NCBI GenBank assembly: GCA_000827325.1
Contig: KN832870.1
Span: forward strand, 4,836,001-4,900,000
Length of the DNA: 64,000 nucleotides
Reading direction: 5' to 3'
From: Oidiodendron maius Zn
Taxonomy: Eukaryota > Ascomycota > Leotiomycetes > Myxotrichaceae
Positions 21,755-33,095 of the stretch are shown piece after piece. The notes beneath the pieces are model-generated. The model made no database searches. It was not told the DNA's origin and saw only the letters and a program-made list of their open reading frames with translations. The number at the start of each line of letters is the position of its first letter. The first letter of the stretch is position 1. The translations under genes were made by a program, and so were the position numbers.

Positions 21755-22944
21755 ATGTCTTCCTCCCACATCCCCAATCTGCTCACCTCTCGGCGCGGGC
21801 CACGTCTGCGAGGGCGAGGAGGGGGGCGAGGTCAAGGTCGCGGCCACGACCACGTTGGCGCCAGCGCATCGAGTCGCCGCGACCAAACCATCCAGGCAAC
21901 GGACACCGATGCCGCGGTGTCTCGGCTGAGTGCGGTGGCCCTGGGCTATCTTGATGATCCCTATGCCCAATATTTTGTCCATGGCGCAGGTACCCGGAGA
22001 TTGCCCATCATAAATCGCGGTGCGTATTAGGTACCCTCCCGTGCCGTCACATCTAACAGCTCATCCCGGCAGGAACGTACGCTCGCACCACGGCCATCGA
22101 CGCCCTCGTCGAAGCCTTTCTCTCTCTGCCCGAATCATCAAGTCGTAAAAAACAAATAATATCCCTCGGCGCTGGAACGGATACGCGATACTTCCGCCTG
22201 CGGGCACAGAACCGACATCATAATCTTATTTACCACGAGTTTGATTATCCCTCGGTCTGCGCGGCCAAATACCGAATAGTAGAAGCGGATATACCCGCCC
22301 TGGATGGAGAGAGCCTGGTTCTTGAGAGTGGGGAGGCAGTACTTGGTAATGGAGAACCACAATGGAGTCTCCTCTCCTCTGTGAATGTAGAACCAGATCT
22401 GCGTTATATCTGCCACCCTCTGGATCTCCGACGACTTCCATCCCTAGAGTCTACCACCTCGATACGAGGCTTACAGACCGACATACCCACTCTTATTATA
22501 TCGGAATGCTGTCTCTGCTACTTGGATGTTACCGACGCGACCGCCGTAATAAAATGGTTTGTAGAAAAGATCGCCGAGGTGGGGATTGTGCTCTATGAGC
22601 CCGTCGGACCGGACGATGCCTTTGGGCAGATGATGACTGACAATCTTGCTGCAAGAGGCATCACAATGCCCACAGTGCAACGTTATAAGTCCATAACTCT
22701 TCAGAAAGAGAGGCTGGCAGAACTGGGCTTCCGAGAGGAAGAGGGCGGCGGTGGAAATGATGCGGTGAGTGTCGAGCATATCTGGCAGACCTGGGTGACG
22801 GACGAGGAGAGAGCACGCGTGGATAGCTTGGAGGGGCTTGATGAGATTGAGGAATGGCAAATGCTGGCCAGGCATTATGCCGTTTCCTGGGGATGGACGG
22901 GCCGCTGGGACGACTGGATGAAACCTCTAGTGAGGATAAAATGA
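21755..22944 (+). CDS. PPM1: Leucine carboxyl methyltransferase 1 (PP2A methyltransferase)
   Basis: Exons 21755..22019 and 22073..22944 give 378 residues. After a Gly/Arg-rich N-terminus ([11 protein letters not shown]) comes D-D-P-Y-A-Q-Y-F. Joining across a 53-nt intron gives [14 protein letters not shown]. The SAM-binding block is [14 protein letters not shown], followed by F-D-Y-P and later [11 protein letters not shown] and [11 protein letters not shown]. The enzyme methylates the C-terminal leucine of the PP2A catalytic subunit, controlling assembly of phosphatase holoenzymes in the cytosol. The RGG-like N-terminus is longer than in yeast; an in-frame GTG/ATG further upstream is not needed. 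The gene is convergent with ATG22. Confidence 0.93.
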
Positions 22945-23164
22945 AGCTTGCAAAGTTTTATTAAGTCTTCAATAATAGGACTGGTATACTTGTCTGTCAT
23001 GGCGACCTACTGTTGACGAAAAATGCTCACCAGCTCAACCAATCTGCTGAGTGAAAGCTCCTCGCTATCAATCAAACCCCTGTTGGGGACGCGTGGACTC
23101 GATGTAGATTGTAACGTAGGTATTACACAACTAGGTCTAGCAAATAATGTCTACTCTAGTCTTA

Positions 23165-24984
23165 TCAATCGTGATCTCTCATCAGTCCCTCACTCTCATG
23201 AATGCCATCGGCCAAATCATCTACATCCGTATCCGTATCTCCAGCCTTTCCAATCAGCCCTGCCATCCTTAACGCGTCTCCCTGCCCTTTCTTAACATCC
23301 ACTATCCATATCATCGGCGCCGGCAATGCAATCAGTATTGCTAGGAATATGAAGGCTGGTCGAATACTCCCGACCCTATCCACAATGACACCCACCACCG
23401 CAGGTCCTACTGCAGAAGATCCCTTATCGGTAATCGCATACAGCGCATAAAACGCAGCCTCGCTACCAGGAGGGATGAGCAGTCCAAAGAACGATCTACA
23501 ATACGACGACAATCCACCCATGACAAACCCATGGACGAACCCCAGTGGGTAAAGCTCCCAGGCCTTTTGCATCCCTCCAACGCCCCAAGACTGAATGAAT
23601 GGAATATACCCCAGCAAGCCATACAGAGGAATAATCTCCATGAGGAGTATGCATGCCACAATAGTCTGGTTCGTTGGGAGACGAAATCGGCTTGAGAGGA
23701 TGGGCCAGAGGAATGCACCCGCAATGCCCGATCCCGTGGCAGTGATAGAGAGCAGAGCAATGGAGACGGTGCCCATGTGCAACTCTGTGCGGGCGAAGAG
23801 GATTGCGGTGCCGGAGACGGTAGCGACGGCATCGGAGAGCAGGAACCACGCAACGAGAAAGATGACCATCTGCCGTAGCTGGAAGGCGAGCTTGATGGTA
23901 CGGAAGAGCGAGATCCAGGCGAAGGAGAGGTAGGTGAAGAGGGCGCGCAGCCTCCCGGGCTTTGAGGAGGTAGTTAGGGGTGGTCCTGGTCGAGGACGTA
24001 GGTATAGGGCTGTGGGGATGGTGAACACAAACCACCACAGGCCGACAATGAAGAGTACGAGACGGAGTGGTAGGGTGGATGAGGCTTTCGTTTTAGAGAG
24101 ACCCCAAAGGAGGATGATGCTGAGAACTTGGACGAAGACGGCGGCGCAGTAACCAATGCCTACGCCTTTGGACGATATCTTTGCTGAGAGTTGAAGCTCT
24201 GCCATTGTAGATTTGACTTGGGTCGTCGCTGGAGCAAATGGCCCGTTTTCTGCCGACTCTAGGTTTCCTGATAAAGACTCCAAGGGGATAGATGAAGATT
24301 CATTATTGAATCGACTCACACGATTCCGAATTGATGGATGGTTTGCAACAAGTACTGGCAGGAAGGAGTTCAGGAGGACGAAAGAGGAACCCAGACACGT
24401 GACGCCTATAACAACCAGAAGAGGGCCTAAGAGGTAGACTTTTGGGACAATGAGTATAAATAGCATTGAGGCAATTGCCCCTGTAAAACCAAATGCGGTT
24501 AAGAGCTTCTTCCGATAATGACCTGATCTTGTTAGTTCCTAGATGCCGAGATGCTCGCGCGACACTTACCATGATCCGCAACAGAACTGAACGACACGAG
24601 CGCCAGGGCCTGGATAAAGACCGCCAAGGAGAATGTATACATAGCAAAACTCGACGTAGTAATCTCCGCTCCGAATAAATGAATAACACACTGGGTATCA
24701 TCCCTCTCGCCTGCTCTCGCAAACAGCCGCATCACGGTGGAGGCATTGGTGTCCTCTCCCGGAGGCTTCGTCTTGCAACTCGTCGTCTTATCAGACCAGA
24801 GAACTGCATTCTCCTTCGCAAGCTGCTCCAAGGTGACAGGCAAGAAAGAGCCTACTCCACACACAGCGAAGACCTCGGCGGCAAGCCCATAGAGGTACCA
24901 GCCGCGAAGCTCCTGCTCCGTCGTCTCGCTGGTATCTTCACCCTCATAACGAGGCGCTCGTCGTCCTGCGTCGCCATTTTCCAT
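23165..24984 (-). CDS. ATG22: Autophagy-related protein 22, vacuolar MFS amino-acid effluxer
   Basis: Exons 24984..24570 and 24522..23165 give 590 residues, the usual length. The N-terminus has E-L-R-G-W-Y-L-Y-G-L-A-A-E-V-F-A-V-C-G-V-G-S-F-L-P, the Atg22 signature in the first membrane helix, followed by a luminal loop with cysteines. Across the 47-nt intron the frame continues H-Y-R-K-K-L-L-T-A-F-G, the loop between helices 2 and 3. About twelve hydrophobic segments follow, with L-F-T-Y-L-S-F-A-W-I-S-L-F-R-T-I in the central loop. Atg22 exports amino acids from the vacuole after autophagic breakdown. It is divergent from SPT3 with 491 bases between. Confidence 0.93.
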
Positions 24985-25475
24985 TTCTTACGAGTATTGC
25001 ATTCAAGCGCATACCCAACTCTGGTCATGAAGGTGCAACTGAAATCATACACTCTCTTTCTTTGGGTCTTTCAGAACATCAGCAGTTCATCTCGGCTTTC
25101 TCGGGCATCAATTGTATCACGTGATTGACAAAACGACGAAATTCTATCGAACAAAGAAACCTTTCACACGTAGAAGTGTATCTAGATGTAAATAAGTCCA
25201 GGTTTTTTGAATCAAGTGCCAGAAGATGGAGGTTTAAGCAAAGAGTACTTTCCAGGTGAACTGGCTGTCAATAAACTTAGAACTGACCGCCTGGCAGAAT
25301 ATCCCAAAGAAGAAAAGCGCATTTCGCGTATATCGGTAGCTACGGATTCTGCTCACTTGTATCATCATTCATATCAAGCATTCGTAGTCTCCATCGAACG
25401 GAGTTTGACTCATAAGCGATAGAATTTACTAGAGGATCTTCGAGTGTGGGGAGAAGTAGAGTTGAGGCTGTCAAG
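24985..25475. promoter_or_regulatory. Divergent promoter region ATG22 / SPT3
   Basis: These 491 bases separate two outward-facing start codons. No gene content is visible and no clear TATA box was found. Confidence 0.4.
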
Positions 25476-26648
25476 ATGGCGGACAAGACGGCAAAGTACC
25501 GGACAGAGATCCAGCAGGTTAGTTGGCTTGAACTTTCCAGCAACTTGTCGATTGAGATGGCGCTCCACAAGCGTGGACTGCGATGGAAATACATTCGTCA
25601 AAATGAATCGAGTCGATCGGACGCTGAAGTTGACCCTAACGTTTCCACAGATGATGTACGTCTCTGGAGAGACTGCCGAGGCTTCAGCCGAGACCACTGG
25701 CATGATTGAGGAGATCGTTCGTCAGCAGGTCATCGAAATGGTATGTAGTATCTAATTAATTCGCACATTCATGCTAGCTCTAAGACTTTTTAGCTCCGAC
25801 AATGCACCGAGCAAGCTTCTCGTCGTGGCAGCAGATCTATTTCTACTGACGATTTGATCTTCCTCATTCGTCATGACGCAGCAAAGGTGTCGCGTCTACG
25901 TACATTCCTTTCCTGGAAAGATGTAAGGAAGAATGTTAAGGACTCTGATGACAAAGGAGGCGATGCCGACCTTGGAACTGGTGACGAGCCTGGTGGTGCA
26001 GCAGCTGGTCCTGTTGTCGACACGGCCAAGAAGAACAAGAAGGCCAAGGTCGGCCTGCCGTGGGAAGTACCGTCTCTATATAACCAAGAGGTTCCTGAGC
26101 GTGAAGATGAAGAGGACGAAGATGAAGAGGAGATGAACTACGCTACCCTACAGAGACTTAAGAAGGCCGACGAGCGCACAAAAGCCATGACTAAAGAAGA
26201 GTACGTCACGTGGTCAGAATATCGGCAGGCCTCCTTCACGTTTCGCAAAGGGAAGCGCTTCAAGGAATGGGCAGGATTTGGCGTTGTAACCGATTCGAAA
26301 CCCAACGACGATATTGTTGATATTCTTGGTTTCTTGACATTTGAGATCGTCCAGACCCTAACCGAGGAGGCACTTAAGATCAAAGAGCAAGAAGACCTAG
26401 GTAAAGCAAACTCTGGTGGGGAGCAGCAAGGCAAAAAGCGCAAGCTCCAGGGCCTCTTCGACCCTCCATCCGAGGGGCGGACTCCGGTTGAAAGCCGTCA
26501 CATACAAGAAGCGTTCCGAAGGCTGCAATCTCGTCCGAATAAGCAGCGAGCGATGCGGAATTTTACGAGAGGATTGAATAGAACCTCTTTAAAGCTGGTA
26601 TGTGTGATTGATATCTCTCTATGGTTTTCGCATTAACAGTTAATGTAG
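25476..26648 (+). CDS. SPT3: SAGA complex subunit Spt3
   Basis: Exons 25476..25517, 25651..25740, 25794..26597 and 26640..26648 give 314 residues. Exon 1 ends K-Y-R-T-E-I-Q-Q and exon 2 opens [10 protein letters not shown], a junction conserved in Spt3. Exon 3 holds [19 protein letters not shown] and [16 protein letters not shown], the first histone-fold pair. An acidic linker and the second fold ([15 protein letters not shown]) come after. Spt3 contacts TBP within SAGA and guides it to promoters in the nucleus. The last exon would be only nine bases (Leu-Met-stop) after a 42-nt intron; without that splice the protein would gain a short unrelated tail ending at 26636. Confidence 0.93.
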
Positions 26649-27696
26649 TTTTAATATATGGCACCTCGTTGCCAGCCGTGGGATCTGGCGTTGAGACTGG
26701 CAATTCGATTGGGATCATCTGGGTGGGATTGTGGCGGCATTAAGATACCATGGCGCACATAGAGTATTTGTGTGGAATGTTTTATAACGAAGCTTTTAAA
26801 TGAAATAATGGTATTTGGGGTTGATGCTTAAGATAACATCGTTGGGTTGCATCTCATTGCTGCTGTCCAGAGTGTTGGAGTGCCGAAGGACTCAATATAC
26901 GCAGGCATACAGTACATTTGGTACTGCTTATGTATTTAATAGGCTTCTCCCACTGTAGTGGCAATTCAAGTCGGCAACTCCAGATCGAGTATTGCAACAC
27001 AGAGATCGGGTTGACCCGTGTCACGTGATTATATATCTTGCATTCCCGTCCACCCCAGGCTAGCTATCTTCCAATCCCCCAGAAAGTATCTTACGCTTGG
27101 GCCCCTATGGCTTATCGATGAGTGGATCTAGACTACCGGATGGCTCCGGTATTTTGTCCTAAGCCGACCCTAACGACGGTTTAGGGATTCCTGTCGTTCT
27201 GGAAACAAGCCGAGGCTAAACTTGGGGGAGGAAACGTGAAAACGGTCCTAAAGGATGCCAAACAAATCCAAAAATAGGTTTCTGCTTGATAAGATAACTA
27301 TCCGGTCCCAAGGATATGGATTTCTGATAGAGTATAATGAGCATGGAGGAATTCAGGGACGAGATGTCGAGCGTGTCGAGCATGTGCTTGTCTAACTGGA
27401 ATTGGATAAAATCACGCGAGGTTTATACAAGTTCTCGGGGTACCGGCTAACTCCCTTCTCCTCACATCCAAGAGATATCCAAACGGCGGGGCAAGATTTA
27501 GTATTCTGTCCAACTAAAGCCATGGCACAGAGAGCTCATAGATTGATACAAATTCCTTCTGGTACGCTCGTCAGTAACCTGTAGGGAAACGATTCGACAA
27601 CCTAGAGCGCCCAGGTCTGGGGGTGGCTGGGGATCAATCTAATTGCCCCTCTTTGTCATCTGCACCTCAGGATGTGACCGAGCTGTTCTGGGGACG
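26649..27696. other. Intergenic region, no gene seen
   Basis: The region lies between SPT3 and the first Zn2Cys6 gene, both on the plus strand. Only short frames are present. It marks the left boundary of the accessory region. Confidence 0.4.
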
Positions 27697-29247
27697 ATGC
27701 CATGCGGATATCGCGACCAACGTCGCCAGAGCTTCAGGTGTCTGCACTGCCGACTGCATCACAGCAAGGTACGTCTGACTTGGTCCACTCTCCTGAGCCA
27801 GTCCCTCTGGCTCGACGATTGGCCGGCCTGACAACTCCCAGTGTGACCGTCAACGGCCTTGCGCACCTTGCAAGCGTCGTAATCTGAAATGTGAAGAGCC
27901 ATTATCACGTGAAGGCGATATTACGCTGATTGAATATGCTCGGCCTGTTTCCTACGAGTCAATCGGTCGCATCCTCAAAGACGATTCGTGGCTATATGTT
28001 CGCATATTCTTCGATGCCGTTAGCTCGTCGGATGTGATGCTGCTCTCTGCCTTCGGTTTTGAAGAGATTGGCCAATTTATTCAAGATGGAGGACCGGTAT
28101 TCGACGCAGTTGCCACCGTCGGTGCACTCTATGGAAACCAATCCAGCGCAGATCTTCGTCTCTCTCCAGACAGATTGACTGCTCTCCGCAAATTCTGTTC
28201 TACGTTCCGCCAGCACATTAGAGCAAGGATTCAGAAGCCATATGCCCTTCAGGATACTTCTCTCCTCCTATGCATTCAAGTTCTGGTGATATTGGAGGTT
28301 TGTGCATCCTCAGAAGTCTATAGAGCTGGCTGACCGGTTGCAGCTTATGATAGATAAGACTCCTGTCAGGTGGGCCGAACTTTTTCAACTGCTGCTACAC
28401 ACTTTCGCGTCACAGAAATGTACGTTGGACGTGTCCGAGGGAGTCAAATCTTCATTTTTTAGCTTCATCCGCTTGTGCCTTGCTTTTCGGGACCTAATGT
28501 TCTATGAGCATGTCACGTCCCTTGCTGGTTTTATGAAAGCTAGACGCAATATTCCGGTGTTGGCTGGACCCCAGAAACAATATCCAACGACTCCAGCTGA
28601 GAAAACCGAGAGCCTGACACGGATGATAGATTTTTGGGCTGAGTTAAAAATTCGGTAAGCATTATTACTCTCGTGTCTATCCTTCCAACGTTCTCATTAC
28701 TACAAGGTCGCTCGAGTGGAGCCGAAGCATCGCAGAGTTACCAGCATCCGATTTGAGCCCAGCAAAACTCTCTTCCAGCCAGGTACAAGAAGGACTGGAG
28801 ATAGTCGATCAAGCATGCAGATTTCAGCAAGAAGTTATTGCGGCCATCTTTATCAGTAGGAAGGAGAATCCCGATTCCGATGATCTGGTCAGGGACTACA
28901 TGGTACCTTTTTACCATTGGATTCTCGCCGGCTTATGCCGCATGTTTTCGAAGCCAGCATGGGTCTCCCTGGGATGGAAATTACCAGTTATGCACGAAAC
29001 ACTAATGAAGGATCAAAACCTGACGGCTCTCATTTATGCAGAGAAGATCGTCGAGAAGGGCCACCTCGGAGCCATTTTCTATGCCCCTATCTCCTCAGTT
29101 GTAGGAGTTGAATTATCGTCTGTAGAAGACCGCTCCCGGGTCCTCAGATTTCTTCAGAAGATCAAGAATACGGGATTTGCAATTGCGTCTGCGCTTGAGT
29201 ACGACTTGCGGCTCAGTTGGAGGAAAAATGGAGAAAATATAATTTGA
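27697..29247 (+). CDS. Zn2Cys6 transcription factor, zinc cluster split by an intron
   Basis: Exons 27697..27768, 27842..28297, 28344..28654 and 28707..29247 give 459 residues with all phases matching. Exon 1 ends C-L-H-C-R-L-H-H-S-K and exon 2 starts C-D-R-Q-R-P-C-A-P-C-K-R-R-N-L-K-C. Joined, they give CX2CX6CX5CX2CX6C, an exact fungal zinc cluster at about residues 15-41. This is strong evidence for the 73-nt intron. The rest has no second domain I can name. It contains an R-I-L-K-D-D-S-W-L-Y-V block and many aromatic/hydrophobic helices, as in the middle regions of these factors. It probably binds DNA as a dimer and regulates a local or distant pathway. The very short N-terminus (14 residues before the cluster) leaves open an upstream start, but no ATG in frame is nearer than a non-ATG extension. 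Confidence 0.8.
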
Positions 29248-29540
29248 ACTTAGCCTTTGACTCCTTAAAAGTGAATTTATATGGGGAAAATATGATATCC
29301 TATGGCGAAGCTTAACCACAATTTGATAATGAATATACTCATAATGGTCATATTTACATCTCATAACTTCCTCGGTAGGGACGGAAGACGTTAGGGTTAT
29401 AATATCCGACATCAGATCAAAGCTGGTATCAAGTGCTTGTGTGGAATATGGTATTTAGCTCACAGTTGTTGAATATAGCTAGCTACGACAGAAGAATCCA
29501 CCGGGGAATCTTCCTACCAGTCGTTACTTCTCGCTCTCCT

Positions 29541-29963
29541 TCAGTCCTCGCAGAAGTTCTGAATGTTGTCGATGCAATCAGGAACCTGAAATCCGTCGAA
29601 GCAGTCGGACTAATTAAGAACATTTTGTCTTAGTAAGGAATTTATCTTAAGTGCAAGGTTGATCTTGAGGAGTGTCCATGCAAATTACTTACAAGACACT
29701 GGTATGGGTTTGATGGAGAAGCGAACTATTAAATGTTGATTAACATCGCAGAGACTTGCAACAGTCTTGTTTAAGCAGAATGGGGTAAACTCACGATCTC
29801 CTCGCACTGGGTCAGGACTTGGTCGCACTACGAGTTATCAGTACATTGCTGAATATAGATTACATTATATAGGGTTTACCTCGGCTGGAAGGGTTCTTCG
29901 TACTGGGCCAGCTGCAACAGACAGGCCGATGAAAAGTGCAATGGTGGCGAATGTGACCTTCAT
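29541..29963 (-). CDS. Small secreted cysteine-rich protein (72 residues, effector-like)
   Basis: Four small exons, 29963..29880, 29827..29795, 29725..29693 and 29609..29541, join in phase 0 each time and encode 72 residues. Exon 1 is a signal peptide: M-K-V-T-F-A-T-I-A-L-F-I-G-L-S-V-A-A-G, then a basic R-R. The mature part has six cysteines, arranged C-x6-C-x12-C-x3-C-x8-C-x7-C: C-D-Q-V-L-T-Q-C in exon 2, Y-Q-C-L in exon 3, then D-C-F-D-G-F and D-C-I-D-N-I-Q-N-F-C in exon 4. Donors are GTAAAC, GTGAGT and GTAAGT and every acceptor ends in TAG; introns are 52, 69 and 83 nt. A TATATAAA lies 134 bases upstream. An even cysteine count with a signal peptide is the usual pattern for apoplastic fungal proteins. 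Function is unknown. It is convergent with the Zn2Cys6 gene. Confidence 0.78.
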
Positions 29964-30096
29964 TTTATCGATTAAGGGATTAACGGCAAGGTTGGTTTGG
30001 AAAGTCTTTATTTGAAATATTAGAATTTATATTGGGATCTTGATTCAGTCGGTACAACTTGGTTGATGACGACAACATAAGGGACGAGAAGCAACC

Positions 30097-30104
30097 TTTA
30101 TATA
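30097..30104 (-). promoter_or_regulatory. TATA box of the small secreted protein gene
   Basis: TATATAAA on the minus strand, 134 bases before the start codon at 29963, a plausible distance given an AT-rich 5' leader. Confidence 0.5.
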
Positions 30105-33095
30105 CTTCAACTTTGAGTTGAACATTGAATAAATGCAGAACTCGGCCCAAGTCAGCCTTTGGCCGCACACTATCGTATTCCTCTCCGGTTAAAGATCTCC
30201 TAGACCTGTTTTAGCAGTTCCCGAGAGGAACATAAGGAATGCTGCATGCAGATGCAATGTGAGCCACAACAGAAGCCGTTCCTCATCCAATAGTACTTTC
30301 ATGAGCCGCAAAATAAGTATCAACATAACTGTGTATTCCATGAATCCAGTTCTATGAGGCTGCTTATGGCTGCTTATGTCCAGAATGCTCCGTATCCAAG
30401 TCAGGTCAATTGCTCGCCACTAGTGAGTTCGCGGTCGTATAATGATCCTCCTGACAGCTAAGCAACTCCACACCCATTCTTCGCTGCTTCTTATCCGGTA
30501 CATGTGGGAAATGGTAATCGGGAATAGTCCATTACATAAAGGCATGCAGCTTGCTTTATACGCAAGAAGTAAATTTTCCGCTTTAAGAAATTGCGAAGAA
30601 GAGTTAAATGTTGTCTTGGCAAGTAGCTAATTACAGGTTTGCTTAGCTCCAAAAGTATTTATATTTGAGATAGGTGGAAGCTCGACTTCTCTATATTATT
30701 TCGTAATCTTCTTATTGAGAGGAATTTTTGAAGATAGTATTAAGGTAGGGTCAAAGGATGGTCTAGAAAAATATGAAGCAAAAAGTGTTGATTCCATACC
30801 TATTTTCGAGCCTCTTGCAATCTGCACCATTCTCTCCTTCATTCGCAGGCATGTCAATACAAAACCTGCACTGGCTTTTTCATGGCCCCTGGTATGCACC
30901 TGGCACTAGTTCACCGCTCCTGCCATCGAACATAACTCTGTGCAAGTTTTCGCTGGGGAATTCCTAAAAGGGGGTGCTATAGAGCGTTGTTAGTCCCACT
31001 CTATAAATAATTGTCTTTATAAGATAGTGTCATGACTGCCGAGTGTGGTAAGAGAATGGTTCTTTGTCATATCCGGGCCTAGTTCAGGTTCTTCGCATGG
31101 CCCCGAACCCTGCTGGACATCCTATGTCACGAACTCTCCATTCCAATTGGCAGAAATGGCACACCTACCGTTGCCATTGTTTCTGCAGAAGATATTCCTG
31201 CAGTGTGGATAAAGTCCTGCAACAAGGTAGGCCAGCTTATCAATTCCTTTATCGAGGAGACGCCGACAAGCTTGCGCCGAAGAACTGCCAGCCGGCCAAG
31301 GCTGCATGCCTGGTAAAGTAGTGGTTGGAGTAAGCTCTATTAAGCCTTCGCTCTAATGATATACAAATCACTTCTCCGATTTGTTTCTATTTAATTTGGC
31401 AGGTATATCAAGTCGTAGTGCTAGAAATTAGACTAATTTCTTCCACCGCAATGTGTCCTCTCTTGCCATGAGCCTGATATAAGCTCAAAATTAAGATGCG
31501 GGTGTAGACGCTTGGCACTGGATGTTGTTTTGTTAGTGCTTATGCTATGTTCTCTGTACATAATTATCCATCGCAACAACAGCCAAGCGTGGGGGCTGTC
31601 AAGCATACAAGACAATATGCGTTGGAGTATACACATCAGTATGCGTATCAGAGTGCCTGTGATCGTGTATTGGAGTAGGTCCTTGGGTGTCTTGTAGTTT
31701 GCTTTCGTAGAAGCATTTCTGATACTCTTTGGTGTTTGTATTGCCGGCTACGCCGCTTTCGCCAAGCCCGAGGAACACGTCAGCTAATATCAAATTTGGG
31801 CATCTTTACATACTTACATGTCAAGGGGGGAAATGAGGGAGTGGGGGTGGTCTGGGCTTGTGCTGGACAGACGGGCTCTCCAGAATCAGACGCTCGAGTG
31901 TCGACGTATTTCAGACTTGTAGATTCGGACTTCGATATAGAATTCGTAATAAAACTTATATGCGTGGCACAAAGCTGTGAATTACCGCCGGTTATTAGAT
32001 TGAGTGATTTGTGACTGAATAAAACTACCGCGTTTTCAGCTTTTTGTCTTTAACACACTAGTTTATGAGATGGAGAAGCATTGTGTGCAATATTCGAGCA
32101 ATGGCGCTGAGGAACAAAGATGTCAGTCAAGTGTGCAACCCATATCTGGTACAAGAAATGTATGTACCCAGGTATTATTAACCCTATTGCACTCTTACTT
32201 AAGACTTGACGGATTGGTTCCTGGGCTGACACGGTTGACTGGGCGCAAATTGGATGTCAGCCTTGAAAGGTCTTGGGATTATACCGTGAGCTTACTCAAT
32301 TAGAGAATGGCGAAGAAACTAATGGAGGCTCAGAACATGCTCTAACCTTGGCTTGAGAGCAATCGACGACCCTATAATTGAGTTGTGTCTGAAGAGTATG
32401 CCTAGGCGGCGTGGTATAGTGCTAAAGGCAAAGGGCGGTATACAAATACCAAGGGAATTGTGTTCACTGGCATGAAAGCCTAGTTTAAGCTAGCAGTTCG
32501 GGATCAAAGCCGGCCAAAATAATCGATGTTTGAATTTTAATTATTAGTTACAACGCAATATGACTGAGCTCTCGTCGTTCCGAAATTTCACGACTGATGG
32601 TATATTATTCCTCTTGCCGACAGTATTAAGACTTGTTAGCATCGTTCGTACGAGGCGCATGTCAGCAGATAGGCAGCCATGAAGATTGGCAGCGAAATAC
32701 TCTCATCTTTAAAGATATCAAGTTCGGATAGGGTCAATAAGGCTGAGTTTTGCTGCTCTCCCCGCACGATTTTGTCTGTTCCAGGTAAGTGCGGGGTCGA
32801 GATTGTGGATTTCTTAGCGCAGCGCCCAGTTACGTATATGGCCACTGGAAATTGCTTTCATTTCGCTGAGTACGAAGTAGTACAGAACGACTTCAGCCCA
32901 AGATCCCGTGCTTACCGGTGGTCTGTGCTCCAGGCCGCCGCGAGCACGAGCTATAACTATGGGGACAGACGCCCCTAAAGAATCTTGGCTAAGTGGTCTG
33001 ATATTTTTATCCATCCGTATGCTCCTTCAATAATTCTTCTTGATACATGTTACATAGGTTGTTCTTTCGGGATCGCAAGTTCACATCTACGTTAA
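30105..33095. other. Three-kilobase stretch without a firm gene
   Basis: The region is mostly AT-rich with short frames. A more GC-balanced segment at about 31090-31325 has overlapping open frames on both strands (for example G-R-N-G-T-P-T-V-A-I-V-S-A-E-D plus strand) and could be a gene fragment, but I could not assemble a consistent model. Nothing else is supported. Confidence 0.35.
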
